IMG/VR virus record: IMGVR_UViG_3300042560_001311
Location: 1 to 20,394 of that record
Source of the DNA: a virus
Length of the DNA: 20,394 nucleotides
Direction: 5' to 3' (one strand)
The translations under genes and the position numbers were made by a program. Below, in pieces: positions 13,698 through 20,046 of the stretch (position 1 is the stretch's first letter; every line of letters begins with the position of its first letter). The notes under the pieces are model-generated. The model did no database searches and was not told the origin of the DNA. It saw only the letters and a program-made list of their open reading frames with translations.

Positions 13698-14279
13698 TCA
13701 CTCCTCGTCGTTGGACTCAAGCTGGAACTGCTCACCATCCTGGGAGCAGAGGGGCAGACCTTTCTCGGCCCAGGTGCGGGTCAGCCTGATGGTGTAGCCG
13801 CACCCGGGGCAGACTGCCTTGAGCATGCGAGTCGATTGCTTTGGCTTGGCCGACATGATCAGGTGGGCGTGGGGATAGGGTCCGAGGTCGGCCAGGATGG
13901 CGCTGTAGCGGGCGTCGAATTCGGGGCCGGGGCCGGTGCTCTTCCAGCCCTTCGCGCCCGCGACTAGACCCATGTTCCAGGCATGGGCGGCGAACGTCTT
14001 GCTATGGTTCATCGAACCCGGCAGGGCGTGGCACAACTCGTGAATGAGGGTGGCGGCCACCGTGGTGACATCGTCCACGACCGGCGAGATGAGGATCTCG
14101 ACCGTCCCGTCGGCGCTGGAGGCGTCGGCCCAGCACTCGCCAATCGCGCCGCTGCGGCGGGCGCTGCTGGGGAATCCGCAGGCGACGCGGATGCGGGCGG
14201 GGAGGGACTGCCCAGTGTGGGCCGGGAACAGGGGGCGGACTTCGTCCACCAGTTGGGTAAGCCAGTCTTCGCGTGTCAT
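13698..14279 (-). CDS. SprT-like zinc metalloprotease
   Basis: 193 residues from ATG 14279 with AGGAGG five bases upstream. HELCH at 80-84 within VAATLIHELCHALPGS, plus H92 in MNHSKTF, matches the active site of SprT/Spartan-type gluzincin-like proteases (two His of HExxH and a third His). A C-terminal zinc-ribbon-like part has C157-x2-C160 and C178; a fourth ligand is not evident. SprT-like enzymes in eukaryotes degrade DNA-protein crosslinks; bacterial ones are poorly known. First gene of the leftward operon that continues with the AAA+ and metallopeptidase-VWA genes, so a role as the cutting subunit is an attractive inference. Confidence 0.8.
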   Translation of the reverse strand: MTREDWLTQLVDEVRPLFPAHTGQSLPARIRVACGFPSSARRSGAIGECWADASSADGTVEILISPVVDDVTTVAATLIHELCHALPGSMNHSKTFAAHAWNMGLVAGAKGWKSTGPGPEFDARYSAILADLGPYPHAHLIMSAKPKQSTRMLKAVCPGCGYTIRLTRTWAEKGLPLCSQDGEQFQLESNDEE

Positions 14280-14335
14280 AGAACCTCCTGCTACCTCCGC
14301 AGCACCCTGCTGCGGGGGCCCTTGCGGGCACCGCG

Positions 14336-14364
14336 AGCATACCGTGCAAACGAGCGTATGGCAA
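14336..14364 (-). promoter_or_regulatory. Leftward promoter for the SprT-AAA-VWA operon
   Basis: Minus strand -35 TTGCCA (14364-14359), 17 bp spacer, -10 TATGCT (14341-14336). Start would be near 14329, leaving a ~50 nt leader that includes the AGGAGG for ATG 14279. An inverted repeat lies just upstream of the -35 (14391-14414). Confidence 0.55.
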
Positions 14365-14390
14365 TAGGGGGTTGCATGGTGCTTGCACTA

Positions 14391-14435
14391 TCAGATCAGA
14401 GCCGGGTGATCTGACCAACGAACGTGCGCGCACGT
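14391..14435. repeat. Inverted repeats flanking the leftward promoter (operator candidates)
   Basis: TCAGATCA (14391-14398) and TGATCTGA (14407-14414) are perfect 8 bp arms around an 8-base spacer. Next to them ACGTGCGCGCACGT (14422-14435) is a perfect 14 bp palindrome. Further on, CTAGAACG occurs at 14498-14505 and 14508-14515, exactly 10 bp apart, and GTATG/CATAC arms lie at ~14480-14495. These look like protein-binding sites in the divergent control region. Confidence 0.5.
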
Positions 14436-14585
14436 GAGTAGCAGAACAGAATGACCAAGTAAACCCAAGGGCTATACCTGTATGGACGTACATACCGCTA
14501 GAACGCACTAGAACGGCCCAGGATCGACGCAAGGGGGCAGGACATGCCTTGCCCTTCAGAAAAATAGATCGGAGCTTCTAGCGAG

Positions 14586-14701
14586 TTGTTCACAAAGTTA
14601 TCCACAGGGGTTTCATAGGTAAATGCTCAAAAATGAGGCAAATCTAAGGCTTATCCACAGACTGTGGACAACTTGCGTCGTTTGAACAACCTGTGGATAA
14701 T
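14586..14701. other. DnaA-box cluster, candidate replication origin or DnaA-controlled switch
   Basis: Three perfect TTATCCACA boxes: 14598-14606 (+), 14651-14659 (+) and 14692-14700 (-). Two near-matches: TTGTCCACA at 14663-14671 (-) and TTGTTCACA at 14586-14594 (+). They lie in an AT-richer ~100 bp between the divergent leftward and rightward operons. Such clusters mark replication origins and DnaA-regulated promoters. The location between gene blocks favours an origin, but no phage initiator gene was seen nearby. Confidence 0.55.
14673..14701 (+). promoter_or_regulatory. Rightward promoter for terS, overlapping DnaA boxes
   Basis: -35 TTGCGT (14673-14678), 17 bp spacer, -10 GATAAT (14696-14701). 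The -10 lies inside a perfect DnaA box, and another near-box touches the -35, so DnaA binding should compete with RNA polymerase. The -35 is identical to that of the leftward promoter at 4754-4782. Confidence 0.5.
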
Positions 14702-14729
14702 GTGAACATCACTGGACAGATACACAGCT

Positions 14730-15383
14730 ATGTACAAAACCACAAGGGAAGACAGCGAGCCTGGGCCGCAGCGGGGTCGAGCGAGCCAGCGGGACGTGCT
14801 CGATGCACTCGCCCAGGCTGAGGCTGACCTGGACCGTTTACACGAAACAGAGCCCGGGCCGGTAGGTAGCGAAGCGGAACAGATGGCATGGGCTTCACCG
14901 GCACCGCACAAGAGGGCAGACGGGCAGTTGAAGGGTGCTCCCAGCTATCGTCGTCTCCGCCCGCTGACAGCCAAGCAACAGGACTTCGCAAGACGGGTCA
15001 TAGAGGGCAGCAGCCTCCGTCAGGCATATAGGGATGCCTATGGGTCCAGTGCCTCGGATGAGTCAGCGAGCGTCCAGGCATACCGGCTGGGGCGCAACCC
15101 GAGGATCAGGGCATTGATCGATCAAGCCTGGGAACAGACACAAGAGGCGCTGGTGGAGGACCACATAGCGGCGAGGAGGTACGTGGTGAGGAGTCTTGTG
15201 GAGCTGAGCAAAGGGACCGCTGACAACACCCGGCTGCGAGCCCTGGAGCTACTCGGCAAGGCCTCAGGCGCGTTTACACCAGCACCAGCCGAGCGTGACC
15301 GCACCGCGTCGCCTGACGCACTGCGCCGAGACCTAGCGCAGCACCTGCGCCTAGTGGGCAAGACCGGCACCGATGCCGGGTGA
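14730..15383 (+). CDS. terS: Terminase small subunit
   Basis: 217 residues from ATG 14730. The ribosome-binding site is weak, and GTG 14794 is an alternative start. After a charged N-terminal ~85 residues comes the signature LTAKQQDFARRVIEGSSLRQ AYRDAYG (split here; residues ~88-114), the helix-turn-helix of Terminase_2-type small subunits. It is followed by a helical oligomerisation region (VEDHIAARRYVVRSLVELSK). TerS binds the pac or cos site and feeds DNA to TerL, encoded 480 bp downstream. Codon use is GC-rich, like the left half of the window rather than like terL. The C-terminus is a basic, unstructured tail. Confidence 0.8.
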   Translation: MYKTTREDSEPGPQRGRASQRDVLDALAQAEADLDRLHETEPGPVGSEAEQMAWASPAPHKRADGQLKGAPSYRRLRPLTAKQQDFARRVIEGSSLRQAYRDAYGSSASDESASVQAYRLGRNPRIRALIDQAWEQTQEALVEDHIAARRYVVRSLVELSKGTADNTRLRALELLGKASGAFTPAPAERDRTASPDALRRDLAQHLRLVGKTGTDAG

Positions 15384-15430
15384 TCGTGTACACGGGCAGC
15401 GTGCAGGCGCGGCGTGCGGTCGGCGTGCAG

Positions 15431-15469
15431 CGTGCAAACGCTCGGCGTGCAAACGGGTGGGCGTTTACA
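15431..15469. repeat. Tandem CGTGCAAACG repeats next to a TGTAAAC copy
   Basis: CGTGCAAACG at 15431-15440 and 15446-15455 (15 bp period), followed by CGTTTACA at 15462-15469. They lie in the 280 bp gap (15384-15663) between terS and the LexA-like gene, where no convincing gene is seen. A packaging (pac) or regulator site is possible because terS-adjacent repeats often serve that purpose. Confidence 0.45.
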
Positions 15470-15545
15470 TGGCGGCGGGAGGCGGACCCAGGGGCGGGGG
15501 GAGGGGCCCGTGGTGGCGATGACCACCCTCCGCCACGTTACGCTC

Positions 15546-15586
15546 AAATCCACTCAAACATTCCACCTTAAATCCACTCAAACATT
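15546..15586. repeat. Two 17-bp direct repeats upstream of the LexA-like gene
   Basis: AAATCCACTCAAACATT at 15546-15562 and 15570-15586, 24 bp apart. The following ~70 bp are C-rich, with AT stretches such as TATATT at 15630. The repeats sit at the point where base composition changes from GC-rich to a more balanced one, so they may mark a recombination joint or a binding site for the adjacent gene product. Confidence 0.55.
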
Positions 15587-15663
15587 TCCCCACCCCCTTG
15601 CATTTCCTCCCGCCAAAACCCCACCCCCCTATATTTTGGAAACCACCCCCGTCAATATGAGAA

Positions 15664-15924
15664 ATGGAAAACGCGGGATATATGTTGACGAAAAGGCAGC
15701 GGTTTGTCTTGGAGTTTATTGGGGCGTACAAGAGGAAGTGGGGGGTGGTTCCGACGTACAGGGTGATAGCGATAGGGTGCAAGGTGAGGTCATGTGGTGG
15801 CACGTACAGGTTGGTGAATGAACTGAGCCGAAAAGGTTATATATCCAAGGACAGAGGGCGGTATGACATTGTTATCGAGACAGGAGATCACCAGCTATCT
15901 GCAGATAGTGGACAAGGTGTCTGA
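15664..15924 (+). CDS. LexA-DNA-binding-domain-like protein
   Basis: 86 residues from ATG 15664 (ATG 15682 is an alternative with a better-placed GGGA). Residues ~8-58 (LTKRQRFVLEFIGAYKRKWG, then VPTYRVIAIGCKVRSCGG, then LVNELSRKGYI) follow the winged helix-turn-helix of the LexA N-terminal domain. There is no C-terminal Ser-Lys autopeptidase domain, so it cannot self-cleave. It could bind SOS-like operators or a phage operator, e.g. the direct repeats just upstream. Its last 62 nt overlap the start of terL. The lower GC content resembles terL, not terS. Inferred regulator. Confidence 0.65.
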   Translation: MENAGYMLTKRQRFVLEFIGAYKRKWGVVPTYRVIAIGCKVRSCGGTYRLVNELSRKGYISKDRGRYDIVIETGDHQLSADSGQGV

Positions 15925-17359
15925 GGGGGATAGGAAGAAGATCAAGGCTTTGTTGGAGATGGACAGGGTACAGAGGTGCCGGGAGAGTTTTTTGTTCTTT
16001 GTGAAGCAGATGTGGCCGGTGTTTATCTCGGGGAAGCATCATCAGATCATGGCTGATGCTTTTGAGAGGGTGGCTAATGGGGAGTTGAAGAGGTTGATTA
16101 TCAATATGCCTCCGAGACACACGAAGAGTGAGTTTGCTTCGTATTTGTTGCCGGCGTGGTTTCTTGGGAAGTTTCCTGAGAAGAAGATCATTCAGACGGC
16201 ACATACGGCGGAGTTGGCTGTGGGGTTTGGACGGAAGGTCAGGAACCTTGTGTCTTCTGAGGATTATGGGAAGGTGTTTCAGACGAAGTTGTCTAGTGAT
16301 TCGAAGGCTGCGGGGAGGTGGAACACGGACAAGGGTGGGGATTATTTTGCCATTGGTGTTGGTGGTGCTGTGACGGGTAAGGGTGCTGATCTGTTGATCA
16401 TTGATGATCCTCACAGTGAGCAGGAGGCAAAGCAGGGCAACCCTGCGGTGTATGACGCTGTGTATGAGTGGTATACGTCGGGTCCGAGACAGCGGTTGCA
16501 GCCTGGGGGTTCTATTATTGTTGTGATGACCCGGTGGTCTAAGAGGGATCTTACGGGTCAGATATTGAAGAACTCATCGAAGGATGGCACTGATGATTGG
16601 GAGGTGATTGAGTTTCCCGCCATTCTTCCTTCTGGCACTCCTTTGTGGCCTGGGTTTTGGAAGAAGGAGGAGTTGGAATCTATCAAGGCTGAGATTCCTG
16701 TAGCTAAATGGGAGGCTCAGTATCAACAGAATCCCACCTCTGAGGAGGGGGCGATAATCAAGAGGGATTATTGGAAGATATGGGAGAGTGAGAAACCTCC
16801 TTCTTGCGAATACATCATTCAGTCTTGGGACACGGCATTTGAGACGTCAAACCGTGCTGACTATTCGGCATGTACCACTTGGGGGGTATTTGAGAGGGAA
16901 GACAGGCATGGGAATATGGTTCCAAATGTCATATTGCTGGATGCTTTGAAGATCAGATTGGAGTTTCCTGATTTGAAGAAGAAGGCGATAGAGATGTATA
17001 GGGAGTGGAGTCCTGACACCACGATCATTGAGAAGAGGGCTGCTGGTGCTCCGTTGGTGTATGAGTTGCGCAAGGTGGGTGTTCCGGTGTCGGAGTACAC
17101 GCCTTACAAGGGGCAGGACAAGATTGCCCGGGTGAACTCGATAGCGGATCTGTTTGCTTCTGGGATGGTCTGGAGGCCGGATACGCGCTGGGCTGAGGAG
17201 GTTGCTGAGGAGATGGCAGCGTTTCCTCATGGAGAGCATGATGACCTGACGGACTCTGCTTCGCAGGCTCTGATGAGGTTCCGCAAGGGAGGGTTTATCT
17301 CGATTGAGACGGATGAGCCGGAAGAGGCTGTTGACAGAAGGCGCGTCGGGTATTATTGA
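15863..17359 (+). CDS. terL: Terminase large subunit
   Basis: 498 residues from ATG 15863, preceded by GAGGG. The N-terminal ATPase has Walker A PPRHTKS (83-89), Walker B LLIIDDP (177-183) and the coupling motif VMTRW (221-225). The C-terminal RNase H-like nuclease has D323 (SWDTAF), E390 (IIEKRAAG) and D460-D461 (HDDLTD). This is the Terminase_6/6C organisation; the length is normal. It packages DNA into the procapsid through the portal and cuts the concatemer. Codon use is clearly different from terS, with many T-ending codons, suggesting a separate origin for this segment. An N-terminal ~32-residue extension before MDRVQRC could be optional. Confidence 0.92.
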   Translation: MTLLSRQEITSYLQIVDKVSEGDRKKIKALLEMDRVQRCRESFLFFVKQMWPVFISGKHHQIMADAFERVANGELKRLIINMPPRHTKSEFASYLLPAWFLGKFPEKKIIQTAHTAELAVGFGRKVRNLVSSEDYGKVFQTKLSSDSKAAGRWNTDKGGDYFAIGVGGAVTGKGADLLIIDDPHSEQEAKQGNPAVYDAVYEWYTSGPRQRLQPGGSIIVVMTRWSKRDLTGQILKNSSKDGTDDWEVIEFPAILPSGTPLWPGFWKKEELESIKAEIPVAKWEAQYQQNPTSEEGAIIKRDYWKIWESEKPPSCEYIIQSWDTAFETSNRADYSACTTWGVFEREDRHGNMVPNVILLDALKIRLEFPDLKKKAIEMYREWSPDTTIIEKRAAGAPLVYELRKVGVPVSEYTPYKGQDKIARVNSIADLFASGMVWRPDTRWAEEVAEEMAAFPHGEHDDLTDSASQALMRFRKGGFISIETDEPEEAVDRRRVGYY

Positions 17360-17379
17360 AGTCGTTTAAAGGATTAGAC

Positions 17380-19788
17380 ATGGCAACCAACATCGACCGG
17401 GCACTTGTTCCTGCTGTGATTCCGATGGAATCGGAGCCGATACTGGAGATAGAGATCGAGAATCCTGACAGTGTCACCATTGGGATGGATGGCTTGGAGG
17501 TGACCCTGGAGAAGGAGGATGAGTCAGAGGAGTTTGGTGCAAACCTTGCAGAGGTTCTGGATGAGGGCACTCTGGAGTCGATTGCCTCAGAGCTTGTGGA
17601 TCTGGTGGATTCGGACATCAACTCCCGCAAGGAATGGTCTGAGATGTACATCAAAGGACTTGAAGTCCTTGGGATGAAGTATGAGGAGAGGACGGAGCCT
17701 TGGTCTGGGGCATGTGGGGTTTTCTCTCCTCTTCTGACGGAAGCTGCTGTCAGGTTTCAGTCAGAGATGATCGTTGAAACGTTCCCGGCCCAGGGTCCGG
17801 TCAAGACCCAGATCATTGGGGAGGTCACCAGAATCAAGGAAGAGGTTGCTGATCGGGTTCGGGAGGACATGAACGTCACCCTGACCGAGAAGATGATTGA
17901 CTATCGGTCGGAGCATGAGCGTCTTCTGTATTCCTTGGGTCTGTCCGGTGCGGCATTCAAGAAGATCTACCCGGATGAGGGCACCAAGCTCCCTGCTGCT
18001 CCGTTTATCCCGGCAGAAGACATGATCATCCCCTACGGGGCTGCTAATGTTTACACGGCAGAGCGGGTCACGCATGTGATGCGCAAGACCAAGAACGAGA
18101 TCAGGAAGCTGCAGGCATCTGGGTTCTACCGGGACATTGAACTGGGGGAGCCTGTGACCTTCTTCTCTGACATTGAGAAGAAGAAGGCAGAGGAGCAAGG
18201 GTTCAACCTTCAGGATGATGATCGCTACCGGGTCATGGAAATCCATGTGGACTATGACCTTCCGGGGTATGAGGAAGAGGTTGCTCTTCCTTATGTGATC
18301 TCCATCGAGAGGGGATCGAACAAGGTTCTGGCTATCCGACGGAACTGGGAAGAGGATGATGAGCGCAAGCAGAAGCGCCAGCATTTCGTCCAATACACCT
18401 ACATCCCCGGCTTTGGGGCGTATGGTCTGGGCTACATCCATCTGATTGGTGGATATGCCCGGGCAGGCACTTCCATCATCAGGCAGCTTGTGGATGCAGG
18501 AACTCTGTCCAACCTCCCTGGGGGTCTGAAGGCCAGGGGTTTGCGGATCAAAGGAGATGACACCCCAATTGCTCCCGGAGAGTTCCGGGATGTGGATGTG
18601 CCCTCTGGTGTTGTCAGGGACAACATCATGCCCCTTCCATATAAGGAGCCTAGCCAAGTTCTGTCGGCTTTGCTGGAAAGGATCACAGAGGAGGGGCGCA
18701 GGCTGGCCGCTATCGCGGATTTGAAGATCAGCGACATGTCCGCCCAAGCACCCGTTGGCACAACCCTGGCTATTCTTGAGCGGCAACTGAAGACCATGTC
18801 TGCCGTCCAGGCCCGGGTTCATGCCAGTCTTCGGATGGAGTTTAAACTTCTGAAGAGGATCATCCGAGACTTCATGCCGGATTCCTATTCCTATACCCCG
18901 GAAGGTGGGAACAGGGGGGTCAAGCAGGCTGACTACGACCTTGTCGAGGTGATCCCGGTCAGCGATCCGAACGCCGCCACGATGGCCCAGCGGATCATGC
19001 AGTATCAAGCGGCACTCCAACTGGCCCAGGGCGCTCCTCAGATCTATGACCTTCCCAAACTTCACCGGCAAATGCTGGAGGTTCTCGGGATCAAGGACGC
19101 AGAAAAGTTGGTTCCGTCCTCGGAGGATCAGAAGCCACGGGATCCTGTGTCCGAGAACATGGCCGTTCTGAGGCTTCAGCCCATCAAAGCCTTCGCATAT
19201 CAGGATCATCAGGCTCACATGGCGACCCATCAGGCGTTCATGCAAGACCCGAACATCGCTGCGATCCTGGGTCAAAACCCCATGTCCCAACAAATGATGG
19301 CTGCTCTGATGGCTCACATGGCAGAACATGCCGCGTTTGCCTACCGGGCGCAGGTTGAGATGCAGTTGGGCGTGCCTCTGCCGGAACTGGACGAGGAAAA
19401 CAACGCTCCCATTGCCCCGGAGGATGAAAAAGCCCTGGCCCCCCTCATTGCGGCGGCAGCACAGAGGACGATGGTGCAGAACCAAGCTATGTTTGCCCAA
19501 CAACAGGCACAACAGCAGGCACAAAACCCCGAACTGCAGCTTCAGCAGGCAGAACTGCAGCTTCGGGCCCAGGAACTTCAGCGAAAGGAGGCCGACAGCC
19601 AGCGGGACTTCCAGATTGCCCAGCAGAAGATTGCCCTTGAGCAAGAGCGCATCAAGACAGAAATGGTCAAAGAACAGGCCAGACTGCAATCGAGTGCCGC
19701 GCAGACGGACAAGAAGTTACGTACTGACCTTGTAAAAACGATGGTCAAGCCGTCCCAGCAGAGGCAACCCCAAAAACCAACCCAGTAA
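17380..19788 (+). CDS. Phage portal protein
   Basis: 802 residues from ATG 17380 (AAAGGA seven bases upstream; a TTG at 17356 is also in frame but without support). It follows terL directly, as portals do. The N-terminal third includes SGACGVFSPLLTEAAVRFQS and ALPYVISIERGSN, typical of P22-type portal cores. A helical barrel-like region follows, and then a C-terminal ~110-residue Gln-rich coiled coil (QLQQAELQLRAQELQRKE and on). Dodecameric portals form the channel for DNA entry and the docking site for terminase and tail. The long Gln-rich tail is larger than usual and may form the barrel or a scaffold contact. Confidence 0.85.
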   Translation: MATNIDRALVPAVIPMESEPILEIEIENPDSVTIGMDGLEVTLEKEDESEEFGANLAEVLDEGTLESIASELVDLVDSDINSRKEWSEMYIKGLEVLGMKYEERTEPWSGACGVFSPLLTEAAVRFQSEMIVETFPAQGPVKTQIIGEVTRIKEEVADRVREDMNVTLTEKMIDYRSEHERLLYSLGLSGAAFKKIYPDEGTKLPAAPFIPAEDMIIPYGAANVYTAERVTHVMRKTKNEIRKLQASGFYRDIELGEPVTFFSDIEKKKAEEQGFNLQDDDRYRVMEIHVDYDLPGYEEEVALPYVISIERGSNKVLAIRRNWEEDDERKQKRQHFVQYTYIPGFGAYGLGYIHLIGGYARAGTSIIRQLVDAGTLSNLPGGLKARGLRIKGDDTPIAPGEFRDVDVPSGVVRDNIMPLPYKEPSQVLSALLERITEEGRRLAAIADLKISDMSAQAPVGTTLAILERQLKTMSAVQARVHASLRMEFKLLKRIIRDFMPDSYSYTPEGGNRGVKQADYDLVEVIPVSDPNAATMAQRIMQYQAALQLAQGAPQIYDLPKLHRQMLEVLGIKDAEKLVPSSEDQKPRDPVSENMAVLRLQPIKAFAYQDHQAHMATHQAFMQDPNIAAILGQNPMSQQMMAALMAHMAEHAAFAYRAQVEMQLGVPLPELDEENNAPIAPEDEKALAPLIAAAAQRTMVQNQAMFAQQQAQQQAQNPELQLQQAELQLRAQELQRKEADSQRDFQIAQQKIALEQERIKTEMVKEQARLQSSAAQTDKKLRTDLVKTMVKPSQQRQPQKPTQ

Positions 19789-19848
19789 TGTCCGAAATGT
19801 CCGAAAAGGACAAAACGGATCATGTAAACACCTCCGAAAGGAGCTTAG

Positions 19849-20046
19849 ATGGCAACCACTGCGTTCTCCGTGGTGCTGAAAGAGATTGAAGACAGGCGAC
19901 AAGACATCGCTGAAGCCCTCATCTCCGGCGCTGCGAAGGACTTTTCCGAGTACAAGTCCATGACCGGCGAGATAAGAGGTCTATCGCAGGCTCATATGTA
20001 CATCACCGACCTCGTAGACCGACTTCAAAAGGCTGAAGATGAGTGA
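19849..20046 (+). CDS. Small helical protein of the head operon, 65 residues
   Basis: Frame from ATG 19849 with AAGGAG six bases upstream. That ribosome-binding site is inside a CTCC-GAAA-GGAG tetraloop hairpin (19832-19843), so translation may be modulated. Mainly helical and charged (VVLKEIEDRRQDIAEALISG, then MYITDLVDRLQKAEDE). Its position after the portal fits small head-assembly or chaperone-like proteins found in many phage head operons. It overlaps the co-chaperonin start by 8 nt. Function unknown. Confidence 0.6.
   Translation: MATTAFSVVLKEIEDRRQDIAEALISGAAKDFSEYKSMTGEIRGLSQAHMYITDLVDRLQKAEDE

Larger units (their letters stand above)
386..19830. repeat. Dispersed TGTAAAC word, 20 copies
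   Basis: TGTAAAC(G/A), in either orientation, starts at 386, 3708, 4140, 5046, 5938, 6672, 7413, 7715, 8624, 9095, 9414, 9998, 10214, 10770, 12225, 14835, 15271, 15462, 18048 and 19823. Partial copies (GTAAAC) are at 1050, 3529 and 14459. It is in coding and non-coding DNA, in all three frames. By base composition alone I would expect one or two copies. Confidence 0.75.

Noticed and set aside
12934-13797. A 287-codon Gly/Arg-rich frame opposite the AAA+ gene
   Set aside because: Composition is a shadow of GC-rich codon bias; the AAA+ motifs on the other strand are unmistakable.
15380-15571. A 63-codon frame starting at GTG 15380 coupled to the terS stop
   Set aside because: The product is a repetitive Arg/Gly/Ala peptide created by the repeats in this gap; no ribosome-binding site.
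17761-19689. A 642-codon open frame antisense to the portal gene
   Set aside because: The portal reading is far more protein-like, with known family signatures. The antisense frame is a by-product of codon bias and has no ribosome-binding site or domain.
19788-19889. A 33-codon frame starting TAATG at the portal stop
   Set aside because: It overlaps the next gene, has no ribosome-binding site and the product is low-complexity; possible but unsupported.
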